Counted from the first letter of the stretch, positions 34,161 through 46,603 are shown. The stretch is DNA of 64,000 nt from Cunninghamia lanceolata (GCA_027924645.1 BSBN01000140.1:13956501-14020500); one strand, 5' to 3'. Program-made: numbers and translations. Notes: generated from the letters alone by a model not told the origin.

Positions 34161-35771
34161 TGAACTATAGAGATTAAAAAACCTACATTTTTCTATGTAT
34201 TTGTTTCCAATATTTCTGTCAATAAGTGACAATGAATTGGCTAAGTATCAATTTTCTCCCGCATGGATGCCATGGGTCATAGCGGCAGGGTTTTGAAGAT
34301 GCATAGTGGCAAAGAAACTCAAAAGGAGCACAGAGTAACCACATGGCTAGGCCTGTATGAGTGGAATGTGCCAAGTGTCATCTTTCAATTTGGCTATAGC
34401 GTTCGAAGGGCCTCCTACATGTTTCCTTTAAAAAGTTTTGAGTCTCGATAGACAGAGCCACGTGTCGGCATGGTGGAGATTCAAGGGAAGTTTTTAGTGA
34501 AGGTATCTTAAAAGCCCAATAGCTTGCCATATGTCTTTTTATGAAGCAAGTGGAGCTTTCCACATGTCCTTGTACTTTGGCCCTTTTAGTTAAGTATTTT
34601 TGGGTCATAAGCTGATGTATGTTTTTGGTGGGACCCAAGCTTCAAAGTTAATGAAAGTTGCAAATGACACCACGTGTTAGCGTGGTAGATGTTTGAAGTA
34701 AAAGTTTTGGTGAAGCTTTGTGAAGTAGTGGGAAGGTACCACATGTCCCAGTTTTGAAACAGGTGAAACTCGCCAAGTGTTATGAAAAGCTAAGTCTTTT
34801 ATTAAGAATGGAAGCAGTAGAAAGCACCTGATGTCAGCACGGTGTGCATTTAAGGGATCATCAGGAAAAGGTATCACTTGGAGAGTGCTAGAGTGCCATG
34901 TATGTATCTTTTGAGTCTTTTTTAGGACCGTGAGAGGTGTCACCTATCTCAATGACATTGATAGAAGTACCATAAGTTTGAGTTGATTTAACGTGCCTAC
35001 CGACCAATAGAAATGTAGGGAATGAGCAGAAGAATCTAGTATATCAAAGGACTCAGAGTGTTTGTTACAACAAGAATAGTCAAAGAAGAGACCCAGAATC
35101 TAAGGAAATCTTCAACGTGTGGGCTACCAACAACATCTATAGTTGATACCAATTCTATTTCACGGGCAGTTGGAGAAGTCTCGGCTATTACCAGACTCTA
35201 GAGCCTCATTTTTGTGCTATAAATAGGGGAGTTTTGTAATAGCTATACACAATGAAAAAAAAGAATTATATACTGAGAGAATTTGTGCTATTAGACTACA
35301 TATATGTCATTTTCCTTTACAGTTAACTTTCAAGAAAAAGAAACATTGTGGATCTGTGCATACTCTTTGCCTTATGTACTTTTTTAGAGATATTAATGAG
35401 AAGAAGCCTCTATTTTGTGCATTTTGTGATATTTTCTAGGTTTCTTACAAGTTCTTTAAGCTTAGCCTTTAAATATAAATCTGTTATATATATTCTATTT
35501 CTATTAATCATGCATATTGCTCTTTAACTTATGAGATATTTTAAAGGATTTAATCATTATGCTTATTTGAAATTAAAACATATTATTGGCGCATCGCCTT
35601 AGGAAGTTATCTTATATTGTATCTGTATTCTTGTTTTTCCTTCCCTTTTCTCACAAACCTTAGAGAAGAGCCACCTTCTTTAAATCTAGAGATCATTCTG
35701 AGAGCTAATCCTATGTTTCTAGAATCTCCCATTATTGGTGATTTAATTGACAAATTTTAATATCAATAGTG
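34161..35771 (+). repeat. 5' LTR of element C
   Basis: Begins TGAACTATAG and ends near CAATAGTG. TATA box CTATAAATAG at 35218-35227. U3 repeats a CCACGTGTYRGCRTGG-type motif (34458-34469, 34670-34678, diverged at ~34835). Confidence 0.75.
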
Positions 35772-35773
35772 TT

Positions 35774-35792
35774 TGGTATGCTCGATGGGACC
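35774..35792 (+). promoter_or_regulatory. Primer-binding site of element C, mutated
   Basis: TGGTATGCTCGATGGGACC differs from the A/B type TGGCACGCCCGGTGGGACC only by C to T and G to A transitions, as expected from cytosine deamination. Confidence 0.65.
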
Positions 35793-35879
35793 ATTCACAA
35801 GATCTTGATTAGGATTGTATGAGCTAGCGGCCTGGAAGGAGTTAGAGTTGTGCACTGACAACTAGAGCCCAGTCAGCTA

Positions 35880-37345
35880 CTAATCCAGGAATCTTATTGC
35901 CCCCATTAGCAGCTACTCCAATAAGAAGAACAAATCAACCACCAAGAGTACCAGGAATCATGACAGCCCCTGTTCCACCCTAGAATTTTGCAAATTGGAA
36001 TAATGGGATCCCACTTGTTCTCCCAACACCACCAGACACATGGGATCCAATTCTTGCTAATGCCCTGAATGCATTACCCAAGTTTACAGAAGAAGATTCT
36101 AAGACCCCAGTGGAACATATTCAAGATGTGTATGATGTGTGCACCATATATTTCATCACAGAACAAAATGTGGCTATAAGGCTATTGACAACTTTATTCA
36201 AGGGGAAGGATCTAGATTGGTACAGGTCTTTCATAGGAAACTTTGTTAGGACTTGGGATCAACTAGGAGACATGTTCTTTATAAGATTCAATGAAAAGGG
36301 TGATAGATCATCTTTGCTACAATAGATGATCACCATAAAGAGAGCACCCCAAGAAGTCATAATAGACTTCAACACCTAGTTTTAGAAGACTTGGGATTTA
36401 ATTCTTGCAATAGCTAGGCCATCATCATGTATGTCAATTGTCTTCTATCTTAAAGCATTTAACTTTGATATTTTAGGCATGATTTAGTCCTTAGGAGTAC
36501 AGACCCTACCTGATGCATATGATTTAGCTATTAGAGCTAAGAATAGTCTAATAGATGCTGGGAAGTTGCCCCCAAGACCTCCCATGCCTATATTTCTAGA
36601 AATTTCCATTCCACTCCCACAAGAAGTCCCTAATACTTTAATAGCCCTTGTGTCTATGTAGACTTTTCCAACACCTCAAATACCCACTACCTTAGCACCT
36701 TCTACTCCCCCATCTGAAATGGGTGATGTTATGAGCTTTCTCAGAACCTTTTCTAATGAGATCATTAACCTTAATAGACATCAAACTACTTACCCAAAGC
36801 CTCCTTATCAAGGACTTCAAGGGAATAGGCCTCCATATAAGTCCAATCAGTACCAAGGACCATAGAGACCAAGTTATCCTTAGACATCTAATTAGCTGTT
36901 TCCAATACCTACACCATTACAAACTATCCTAGCTAATTCAAGTAGGGAAATGGTTCCTGGGAAAAACAATATGGCAGAAGAAGTAAATGCTTGGTGTTTT
37001 CCTTCTAATAATGTACATATGCCCAAAGATTGCCCTAGAGGTAATTTACAGAAAAAGATAGCAGAGTAAAGAACAATGGAGGGTCAAGTTGTCCTGTCCT
37101 CAGAGCCTTTTCATTATCAATCACCAGGTGTTCAGAATGTAGCAATGGTAGTTCAAATGCAATGGATGTCAATGGAATAGGAAGGAGAAGTTGTCCTAGA
37201 ACATGCCCTATTTTCATGGATTGAAGAAGATTCAATGTTTGTCAATGAGGCATCAACCTCCAAGATGCCCATGGTATAGTCTGATTACTTCACTAGGTCA
37301 AAGAGAAGGATGGTTGATCAACCTGAGGTGAACCCCAATTAAATA
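35880..37345 (+). pseudogene. gag: Element C gag (decayed)
   Basis: Gag core at 36060-36420: NALPKFTEEDSKTPVEHIQD, LLTTLFKGKDLDWYRSF, WDQLGDMFFIRFN, then stops. A Pro-rich region follows. A knuckle-like WCFPSNNVHMPKDCP (~36990-37035) has Ser where the second Cys is expected. Nearly all stops are TAG at likely Gln codons (36323, 36378, 36384 and others). Confidence 0.75.
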
Positions 37346-37699
37346 CCTAGGGGCCCTTCATTCCAAGCTCAATACTCCCACTTCAAGACCAGAAGCATCT
37401 ATGGCAGCTCAAAATCAAGGAGTCCCCAATACAGTGGTGGAAAGGGCAAGATATCCCTACTATCCTAAGATACCAACATTAGGGCCTATAAATGTGGTTG
37501 AGCAGTTGAAGAAGGCTCCTATTAATGTGTCAATATGGGACATGTTGGCTATTCCTAAACAAAATTTACTATTGTAAGAAGCACTATAGTCTTAGGCTGA
37601 CCTAACATCTGCTAAGACAAAAGAAGGCGTCATAAACAAGGGAAAATATCAAATTAGAGATACTCCACCTCAAGGGATAGCTTCTCTAGTAAACACCAA

Positions 37700-38340
37700 G
37701 GAAGAAGTAAATCCAAGCTAGACCCTTTCTATTTGACCTTGATGGTGGGAAAGAAACTATTACATAATTCCATGATAGATTCAGGGGCTAGCACTATAGT
37801 CATGCCTAAGCAAATAACAAATGCCCTACAAGTAAAGTATGAGCCACTTGCCAAAGGAGTCATGCAGTTAGATGGAAAGTTAGTTTAGACTATAGGAATC
37901 ATTAAACAACTCCCATTACAATTGTGTACCTATCCAAATATAATTGTCTCACAAGATGTGGTAATCATTGACATTCCCCCAGTTTTTGGGTTATGCCTAT
38001 CTAGAGATTTTACTACTAAAATAGGAGGATACATGTCATTAGATTGATCACATTTGATCTTGAGGACTAGGTATGGTACCAAGATGAAGGTGTTGTCTAA
38101 AGCTTTTTCTAAAGAACATATCACTGATGAACCAACAAAAAAATTTCAGGCATCTCATTGCATGGTGAATAGGGAGGATAAAGATTTTATAGAAAACATA
38201 GCGGGATGGATTCTGCTAAATGAAAAGGAAGAGAATGATCAGCTGATATCTATGATGCTGACTGACCCTTATGGAAATTATGATTCTACAAGTTTGGTAA
38301 CATATGTCATCTTTAAGGAAGATTAGAAGATACCTGAAAT
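37700..38340 (+). pseudogene. Element C protease (decayed)
   Basis: NSMIDSGASTIVMPK carries the DSGA active-site loop (~37765). IDIPPVFGLCLSRDF and KIGGYMSLD-SHL follow, with TGA in place of a conserved Trp (38045). The frame runs on to about 38320 before the aRNase H. Confidence 0.75.
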
Positions 38341-38341
38341 A

Positions 38342-38857
38342 ATGAGTCATAAAAGTGTTAAGAAGGTAGAATTCGATAAAGACTCCAAAATCTGGACCCT
38401 AAATTTTGATGGAGCTAGGAGTAAGAATGGAGCAGGAGTAGGTATTCACCTTACCTCTCCAAGGGGAGAAAAGATCCTCAAGGTATTACACTTTCAGTTT
38501 CCTTGTACAAATAATGATGTCGAATATGAATCATTGGTACATGGTCTGATCTTAGCTAAAAAGATAGGCATAAAGAACCTAAGAGTCCAAGGTGATTTAG
38601 AGCTGGTAGTGAAACAGATCAGAGAGAAATTTGTGGCAAAAAATGTAAGAATGAGGTCATATCACCACAGAATTTGGGACTTGATTTATGACTTTGATGC
38701 TTTTAATATAGAGGTTATACCTAGATCTCAGAACTCTGACGCTGATAGGATGGCACAAATTAGCTCTCAGTTTGACCCAATGAGTCATCTGCTAGTCACT
38801 AATGAAGTAGTGAAGATTATTATCTGTCTATCAATCCCTAACAATGACCAAAATTAG
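38342..38857 (+). pseudogene. Element C archaeal-like RNase H, located before RT
   Basis: 171 open codons: WTLNFDGARSKNGAGVGIHL, CTNNDVEYESLVHGLILAKK, LRVQGDLELVVKQI, and VIPRSQNSDADRMA. The D...E...D...D residues are present. It sits between protease and RT, unlike in A. This is one of the best preserved segments of C. Confidence 0.85.
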
Positions 38858-39190
38858 TAGGTCTTTGATGATGACTTCCAGGTTCTCTTGCTCTTACAAC
38901 AATCTGGAGAATTTGTAGACTAGTCACAATTGAAGATTGAGGAAACATTAGGTGATCAAATAATCCAAATGAAATCTAATAAGAATCCAAAGGGATTGAT
39001 AACTTTGGAAAATCTATTTGACCCTGATGATGTGAGCTTGGACAAAAGGAAGTTCATGCCAAGTGAAAAGGACTATTCTGAAATCAAGGTCAGTAAGGGA
39101 AGAAAGCTGAAAGTAGGCAATATCACTACTCAAGAGGAAAATGATAAGCTAATCTCTTTATGCAACAAATGTGATAGAGTAATGGCTTAG
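38858..39190 (+). pseudogene. Element C linker between aRH and RT
   Basis: Contains NKNPKGLITLENLFDPDD, whose counterpart in D is NKIPKGLVSIEKLFDKHD (~49480). It is a conserved tether of this element type with no known domain. Confidence 0.6.
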
Positions 39191-40013
39191 ACATATTATA
39201 ATCTTCATGGTTATAATAGAAACATTATCCAGTATAATATAGAACTCATTGAAGTGTCAAACCCTATTCGCCAGAAACAAAGACCAGTAAACCCTAAAAT
39301 TAAAACCCTAATGGTGGATGAGTTACATAAACTCCTAAAGTCTAAGATTGTTTTTCCAATCAAGCACTCAACCTGGGTGTCTAATCTAGTGCCAGTGAGA
39401 AAGAAGAATTGAGACATTAAGCTCTATGTGGAGTTCAAAGATCTTAATAGAGCTTCATTAAATGATCATTAGCCTCTTCCATCAATGGAACAAATCTTAC
39501 ATACTATGGCCAGATCAGAAAGGTTTTCTTTTCTCGATGGTTTTTCAGGTTACAATCAAATTTGACTGGCAAGTGAAGACCAGTAAAGACAACATTCACC
39601 ACCAAATGGGGGACTTTTGCATATGTAAAAATGCCTTTTGGCCTTTCAAATGCTGGTGCAACCTTTCAACGTGCTATGGATATAGCATTTCAAGGGTTGA
39701 TAATTAAGATCATTCTAATTTATCTAGATGATCTCACTGTGTTTACAAAAAATGCCAAAGATCACTTTGAGCATTTAGAAGCTATTTTTCAAAAATGTCA
39801 AGAGTTTGGGAGTTCTTTAAATCCTAAGAAACGTGTTTTTGGTGTACCCCAAGGGAAGCTACTGGGACATATTGTTTCAAAGGACATAATTTATATTGAC
39901 CTAGAGAGAATTAAGGCCATAATGGACTTATCTTTAGGTATCAATAAAAAGGCAGTACAGTCTTTTTGGGAAAGATCAATTTTGTCAATAGATTTATATC
40001 TAATTTTGTATGA
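39191..40013 (+). pseudogene. Element C reverse transcriptase (decayed)
   Basis: Reads MVDELHKLLKSKIVFPIKHS, STWVSNLVPVRKKN, FSFLDGFSGYNQI, KMPFGLSNAGATFQRAMD and IIKIILIYLDDLTVF; the YLDD box is intact. Frameshifts at ~39540-39640 and ~39990 and several stops inactivate it. Confidence 0.85.
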
Positions 40014-40500
40014 TTGATCAGGCCTATTACTCTGATGTTAAAGAAGGACCTAACTTTCAAATGGACAACTAAAGGAAGGCAATCTTTCGAAGAAATCAAG
40101 AAGGCCATCTCAACAGCCCTAGTGCTGCAAAATCTGGACTTTTCTAAGGACTTTTTAATGTGTGTGTATGGAGGAGAGTATAGTATTGTAGCTGTCCTTA
40201 CCTAAAAAGATGACAAGGAAGAGGGAGAACATCAAATTACACCCTTCTCCAGAACATTGAGTGACTATGAATCTAGGTACAATTTTGTTTATAATCAAGC
40301 CTATCCCATAGTTAAAGGGCTAAAAAATTCAAACACTTAGTAACAAGGAATAAAATCTTGATATTAGTAGCTCATTCAAGTGTTAGAGAGTACATCATGG
40401 AGGGTGAGATAACAAAAAAAAGGGCTAACTGGATAACTAAGATTTTTGAGTATGATGTAGAAGTAAGGCCTACTAAATTAGTGAGAGAAAGGAGACTCTG
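40014..40500 (+). pseudogene. Element C Ty3 RNase H (decayed)
   Basis: LTFKWTTKGRQSFEEIKKAI, ALVLQNLDFSKDFLMCVYGG, then a stop and HQITPFSRTLSDYESRYN, with a frameshift near 40330. Confidence 0.7.
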
Positions 40501-41442
40501 TCAATACATTGTTCAAGACACAGAAGCATCAACAATGAAAGGAGTAGAAGATGAAACTGTACTAAAATTGCAAGAACCTGATCTAGACTCTTGGGTAAAT
40601 GACAGGATACAGTTCATGAGAATTGGTATTTTCACTAGGATGCTATCCATTGACAAAAGAAGATACTACAGGAAACAAGGGATTAATTTTGTCTTGATTG
40701 ATCACATATTTTTAGAAAGAATTTTGATGGAATTTTACTAAGGTGTGTTGAAAGGGATAAAGCCCAAAAGATATTACATTAATTACATTATGGAACATCA
40801 GGAGGACACTTTTTAGCAAAGACTACTACTATAAATATTACACAGGACGGGTACTATTGGCCTACATTAGTTTTAGATTGTCATCAAATGGTTAAAGAAT
40901 GTCAAGCTTGTCAATTCTATGTTGGAAAGAGGAGAAATGCAGCTTTGCCCTTGAATCCTATAGTTGTAGATGAGCATTTTACACAATGGGGATTGGATTT
41001 CATAGGTATGACTAATCCAATCTCTAGTTCTAGACACAAGTGGATCTTTACTACCACTTATTATTTTACTAGGTGGAGCAAAGTTGTCCCACTTAAAGAA
41101 GCCACTTAGAAGGTTATCCTAGCTTTTGTTGAAGGAATAACTACTCATTTTGGGCCACCCTGCACCACTATATCTGATAATGCTAAGGTAGTTTTGAAGA
41201 ATAGTATATTTGCAGACCTCATCCAACTATTACCCATAGGGGAATGGTTTGCCAGAGTTGACCAATAAGAATCTAATTAGACCCATAAGAAGGATTGGAG
41301 CAAATCACTAAAGGGAGCAGCATAAGCATCTCAATACAACACTATGGGCTGACAGAATCACACCAAAACAAGTAATCAAGATATCTCCTTATGAACTAGT
41401 CTATGGAAAAAGTGCAGTTATACTATTTGTTACATCAGAAAA
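40501..41442 (+). pseudogene. Element C integrase, truncated
   Basis: HYGTSGGHFLAKT, DGYYWPTLV and CQACQFYVGKR (zinc region), then QWGLDFIGMTNPISSS, YYFTRWSKVVPLKEAT, a TAG, and ISDNAK. A frameshift destroys the region of the third acidic residue. The C-terminus (ISPYELVYGKSAV-like in one frame) stops at the solo LTR at 41443. Confidence 0.75.
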
Positions 41443-42269
41443 TGTCCCCTTAGGGGCATTTCCCTCTTAAGGTTTAGCTCCCAGGTCTTGTTTATGCCTT
41501 TAGAGTATTTTTCATGTTAGTTTGACTTCCTAATGAGAAAACTCTAAATTTCCATGGCAATTTAGACTCAGGGGATGCACTTATGGAAAATCCTACCTGA
41601 AATAGGGGGGTGGACTTGGTCACCTATGCCCTAGTCCTGCCCTATTTTAAGTCAAGACCAATTTCAAAGTGTCAGTTTGTGACCATTATTTAGGTCCTAT
41701 GCTGACACGATAAGTTTCAATTATGAAATTCTTGGTGAAAATGTTTGTAGTTGCATATTTAAGCATGTTTAGGCAATCATTTGTAAACTAGATGGAAATT
41801 AGATGGCAATTTTCATTCATGAGCTTGTGTAGAAGTGATTCAAGGCATTCATTGTGTGTTATAGAGTAGAATTTGTGTTGTTACTGTGTTTGTATTTGCA
41901 AATTTGGTAGCCATCTCCTCATGGCATGAAGAGCATCTTCCTTCCATGAGATCTTCACTATAAGGTGATATCAATTATGTTTTCAATCATTTATCATTTG
42001 GATTTTGCCTCTATCCTGCATGGATGTGCACTCTTTATCTAACAATGGTGTTCTAAGAACTTGAATTTCTCTTCGGTGCTTGACTGAGGAAAGCCTCTAA
42101 ACACCACAACCCCCAACCCATTTTTCCATGATTGTAGGTTATAGGTTATAGGAGCAGGAAAAGTTGAGTTGCAGGAGAGCATTGTAGATTGTTGGAATTG
42201 TAGATCTAAAGAGAAAATAGGGACCTAGACTTGGGCACCCACTCATTTGTCCTTCGGATCCCGCAGCAG
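41443..42269 (+). repeat. Putative solo LTR inserted in C integrase
   Basis: Starts TGTCCCCTTAGGGG and ends ..CCCGCAGCAG. Five-base flanks GAAAA occur at 41438-41442 and 42270-42274, a possible target duplication. No coding sequence. The end is AG rather than CA, which lowers confidence. Confidence 0.4.
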
Positions 42270-42306
42270 GAAAATCTCTAGAACAATAGTGTTGGGTGAA
42301 TATTTT

Positions 42307-43230
42307 GTCATTTAGCTAACTAATGACAAAATGGTTATATCACCACAGCTATGATGAGACCAAGTCTCTCCTCTTAGCAAGGGGAGGTTCCCTCTAGATA
42401 ACAAGCTCTTTCTAACAAACAACTTTTAATATTTAAATAAACTAAAACTATTCTTGGGGTGTTTCCATAGCATCCTGTTCTCTTTTCTCAGAATAGATGT
42501 TTCTCTCTTACAAAATAACAACTTCACAATAGATGATATTTGATAATTCTTGAACCGAGACAAACCATAGAAACATAAAGTTTTCTATCATTTGGCTTAT
42601 TTCTCACAAAAAAACTTAATTGAATTCGAATGCAGCCCAAAGTCTCCACTTTCACCCAATATGATATAACTAACTTGAACACAATAGTTTATAGCACAAA
42701 GTCTCTAAACAATTCCATTCCCACAAATAAATACATACTCCCACAAACAGAAAAATAGCACAAAGTCTATTTAACCAAAACAAGAACACTCCTCTCAAGT
42801 CTCAATAAACTCCATGATTCCAACAATAATTCAATATAATGTAAAACCAATGACATAAGAACACTGATATCATAAAACAATATGATTCAACTCTAAGTTT
42901 GATACTCATATTGCCTTCTTATATTGATATTCACTTGAAAAATATGCTAAACATAAAAAGTTCAAAGTCTTGAAATGTTTTCCAATTTGGCAGAGTTTCT
43001 TTGAAATAGAAAAAAGATAGGAATTACAATAGAGGCCATCATTATTTATAGGGAGGAGCCTGGAGTAAAAAAGGAAATTTACAACTACTTTGACTTATTC
43101 AACAAAAGAGTCCTACTTGACTTGAGACTTCCTTGGTCTCACATGTAATTACATTTTGGAAAATTACATGTGGATATGTACACAACAAAATTCAAATGAC
43201 ATGTACAAGAAAAATAAATAAACTAAGGCA
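42307..43230 (-). repeat. 3' LTR of element D
   Basis: On the minus strand it begins TGCCTTAG just after the post-pol ORF stop, has a TATAAATAAT TATA box (43041-43050) and ends ..AATGACA near 42307. No second copy lies in the window because D runs past the right edge. Confidence 0.55.
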
Positions 43231-44690
43231 CTAGCTTCCTTTGTCATTCTTCTTTAGAAAATCGTGGTACATGGCCTGTATGGCTACCATCTCACATGCA
43301 TCTAGGTTAGCTGTGTTTTCTGAGATGGTGTGGGCCTGAAGAATTGCATCTTTTACTACCTTTATTGCCTTTTCATGTTTGTCCAGGTTGTCCTTCAAGT
43401 TCTCTAAAGTTGAATGTTGATCATATAGGTTATCCATGGAAAGTACTGAGGGCACCTCCTCTTTGAATTTCCTTTGAACCATCTTTTCGAAGGAACTTAC
43501 CATTTCCTCTACTGAGAGGAACTTATGGTCTTCACCTATTTATTGTGCACTACAATCAACTGTCTACATAGCTCCATGAGAACAATACGGTCAATAGGAT
43601 ACCGTGGAAGAATATAAGGGTAACCGAGATAATACCCTACCCTGAGATATGTGAAAGTGGGGAATTACAGGAACAAGCAACCAAAAGAATTCACTACCTC
43701 CCAAGCTTCATCTGAGACTCTTCTTTGAACAAGTTCATTATCCCATAGGCACATGAATACTGAAAAGAGGGCATCATTGACCCTTCAGAAATGATGAATT
43801 GATCCTTTTAGAGTTATTTGAGGGTAATACTCATATACAGGGATGAATCTCCTGTCACCAACCTGAGTCAAACTTGGAAATCTTCTCATGCTAGCAGCTG
43901 CATATACAAGATACGTGGTCATATAGAATTTGAATGTGCTATTGACCTTCACTAGTTGCTCATGCAATGCGTTACTAATCTGTTATCCCCAAAATATTCT
44001 CTATGTACGTTGAAGAATTACCTTGATGTAAGTGTACATCCATTCTTGGAACTTGGAGGAAGAGGAGAGTCCTCTGATGTGACTCAAAAGAGTAATCAAA
44101 TCACAAACTTACTCTACAAAGTCACTCCTAGGAAGATCCTTTGGCCATCTAGTCAAGTTACTTCTAGGGATTTTCAACCATTTGTTGTTGATGTACCTTC
44201 TTGCAGCTTCCACATATGTGTCATAATCCTTTTTCCCCTGAGCAAAGTCAAATTGTCCAATGTTTATAATGGGTGGACACATGAAGATTTTGTCAAGGAA
44301 TTCTGCATCCAATCTCATGATCACATTCCCTTGGGAATCTGTCACAACTCTAGTGTCCCTATTGTAATGGTCGGCTACCTAAAGAATGAACTCAAGATTG
44401 TGTACAGAAACTAGAAATGATGCAACCAAATGAATATTACTATCAATGATCTTCTGCATATGCCTAGAAGGATTTGTCTATTTTGTTCTTTCCAAAAATT
44501 CTGCCATGTCCACATGTCCTATTTCCGTATCTCTGATTTCATCAATATTTGACTGTACTGCCATCACCAGAAAGACACCTTGGACTTGTATTTCATGATT
44601 TTTTCTTTGGATGGAGATGGCTTTGACATCAGCTCTGAAGAGAACTCTGAGATAGGATATCTACCACGAACACTTGTTGAGAACTGCAAA
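43231..44690 (-). pseudogene. Element D post-pol ORF (decayed)
   Basis: Read from ~44690 down: RGRYPISEFSSELMSKPSPS, VVTDSQGNVIMRLDAEFLDK, GKKDYDTYVEAARRYINNKW, then after stops RRFPSLTQVGDRRFIPVYEY and a segment LRVGYYLGYPYILPRYPIDR ending in an ELCRQL string, homologous to F (~33200). A helical, coiled-coil-like C-terminus (NLDKHEKAIKVVKDAILQAH) ends at 43231. Function unknown. Such sense ORFs after pol are sometimes called env-like in plants, but no signal peptide or clear membrane segment is seen. Confidence 0.6.
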
Positions 44691-44699
44691 AGGCCACGA

Positions 44700-46603
44700 T
44701 CTCGCAACTAGGGGAAAAATGGATAAATTGGGATAACCGTGATTTGATGATCATGGACAGGAAAGAATACATTGAAGGACTTGAGTGCACGCAAATCAAG
44801 GTAAGAGCGAAAGCAGGCTAATAGGTCTTAAAAGGTGAATTTTCCCATTGTTGAGTAAAATTTAGGAAAATGACCACTCCTACATAGGGAAATACTTGCA
44901 CATGCGTAAATTGGATGTTTTAGCTGCTGTACATGTCTTGGAAGGATTGATCATTATTATGTAAAGTCAGTGAAAAACATCGACATTACATGTGTTTTCT
45001 TTTTGGAAGAATGTTTTACATGTAGGGGCAGTTAGAATGACGGCCCTTACATCAAGGTATTTTACAACTTTGAAGGCATGTGCATGGTCGGCTAACTAGA
45101 CCGCTTCTACGTGTGTGCTAAATTGCAAGTGCATGATGCTTTAGCAGCGAAAAATGCCGATACTGCATGTAAAGGAGAGTTGTAAGTGTCTGAGCGGCGA
45201 ATAACACTGACTCTGCAATTGGTTTTTTAGTCTTCTTTGTGTAAGGGCGGCAAATTTTGCCGCCCATACACTTACACTTGAACACATTCTTGAAATACAT
45301 AAACCGTAAAAAATGCCGACTTCACTTTTGACTTATTTACAATAGAAACATGTTAGAGCGGCTAATATAGCTAACATCACAATGTTTATGTAAGAATTGG
45401 TTTTCAATGGACATGTTTTTTGAAGGGTAAAGCTTTGTCATGTGTGTACACGGAGATCGACTCCTTACGAGACAAAAAATTTGGCAAATACTCAATATTA
45501 TATCTGGCCAAAGGGGATTTGCACAAAACTAGGGTTTTACGAATGACACAAAAGAAGAAAGATATAAAAACTATGATTTTGTTTTGAACAATATACAAAC
45601 AATATAATCCTCAAAGGACAGGGGTTCAATCACTTCAACTAATAAGAAATAGAAAACTTTAACAAGGAAACAATAACGAAAAACACTTACCTGTTAAAAG
45701 GAGGAAACCCTAAGTGTGCCAAGCAGCAACTTGAAATCCATTATAATTGAAAAGCGCGTGATTGAATGGTCAAAGAAGGGATTCACGAATTGACTGGGAG
45801 GTTTTAGAATAAAAGAAATGATGGAAAACAATGAGTTAACATATTAAAAAGGGCCGAAAGACATGATCTTAATGCCAACATGAGTGGTAATTAATGCCAC
45901 TGGAGTTCATGATTTGATATTCTTGGGCAAGGGGAATGACCAATCATGCATGTTAAGAGAAAGGTTGAACATATGTGCAAGCGGTGGAAAAGATTGAGGT
46001 TGCATGTTAGGATTCAAGAAGAGTCATACACGAGCGGGGTTTTGGGCCACTTTTGCAAGTTAAAACAAAAACAGTGAGATATGTGAAAGCCGCAAAAATA
46101 GCCGACTATGCACATAAAAAAAAAAACGTGTGAGAGCAGTTATTTCTGCCGCCATTGCATGTAGTAACAAAAACTTTTCTAACACCCCAAAATGTCCAAC
46201 AATTGATATTTTGGTGAGTTTACGATTACAATAAGCTTCGTGATTTTTGAGAAATCATGGCGAGGGAAAGTCACAAACTCTTCTAGGATGTCAAAAGACT
46301 TCACTCGAGATCAAGAGAATCTAGTCTCAATTTGCAAACTTAGAGTGTAGATTATGAAACGGACAAGTTTCATAGGGGGTTGTCCACAAAAACGAGTGTG
46401 GCTGATTTTGAGAACAACAGCTAGCTCTAACTGGGGAACTTCCATCACTCAAACTTTGAAATGGTCGAAGGGAGGAGAATCCAATCTCTAAGTGCCTTCA
46501 TCCATGCCATTGCACTATAGAGTCAAGCTACCAAAAAGAAAAAAGACACAAAAGACTAAACAAAAACACAAAAATAAAAACACAAAACTATACAAATGTA
46601 CAA
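44700..46603 (-). other. Element D spacer with GCGGC/GCCGC hairpin array
   Basis: No gene. From ~45000 to 46180 about nine short inverted repeats occur, e.g. GGGCGGCAAATTTTGCCGCC (starting ~45245), GAGCGGCGAATAACACTGA, AAGCCGCAAAAATAGCCGA and GAGCAGTTATTTCTGCCGCC, often beside GTGCATG or TGTAAG strings. Short ORFs at 45118-45598 overlap these. Confidence 0.55.

Larger units (their letters stand above)
34161..41442 (+). mobile_element. Element C: 5' part of a Tat-like Ty3 element with aRH before RT
   Basis: 5' LTR, primer site, gag, protease, aRNase H, RT, RNase H and integrase up to ~41442, where a putative solo LTR interrupts it. No post-pol ORF or 3' LTR on this strand is found. The family is that of F and close in layout to D. 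All domains carry stops, mainly TAG. Confidence 0.8.

Noticed and set aside
34161..35771. F and C as one intact element with inverted ends (a DNA transposon)
   Set aside because: The repeats behave as LTRs (TATA box, primer site after one of them), and gag-pol lies outside the inverted pair.
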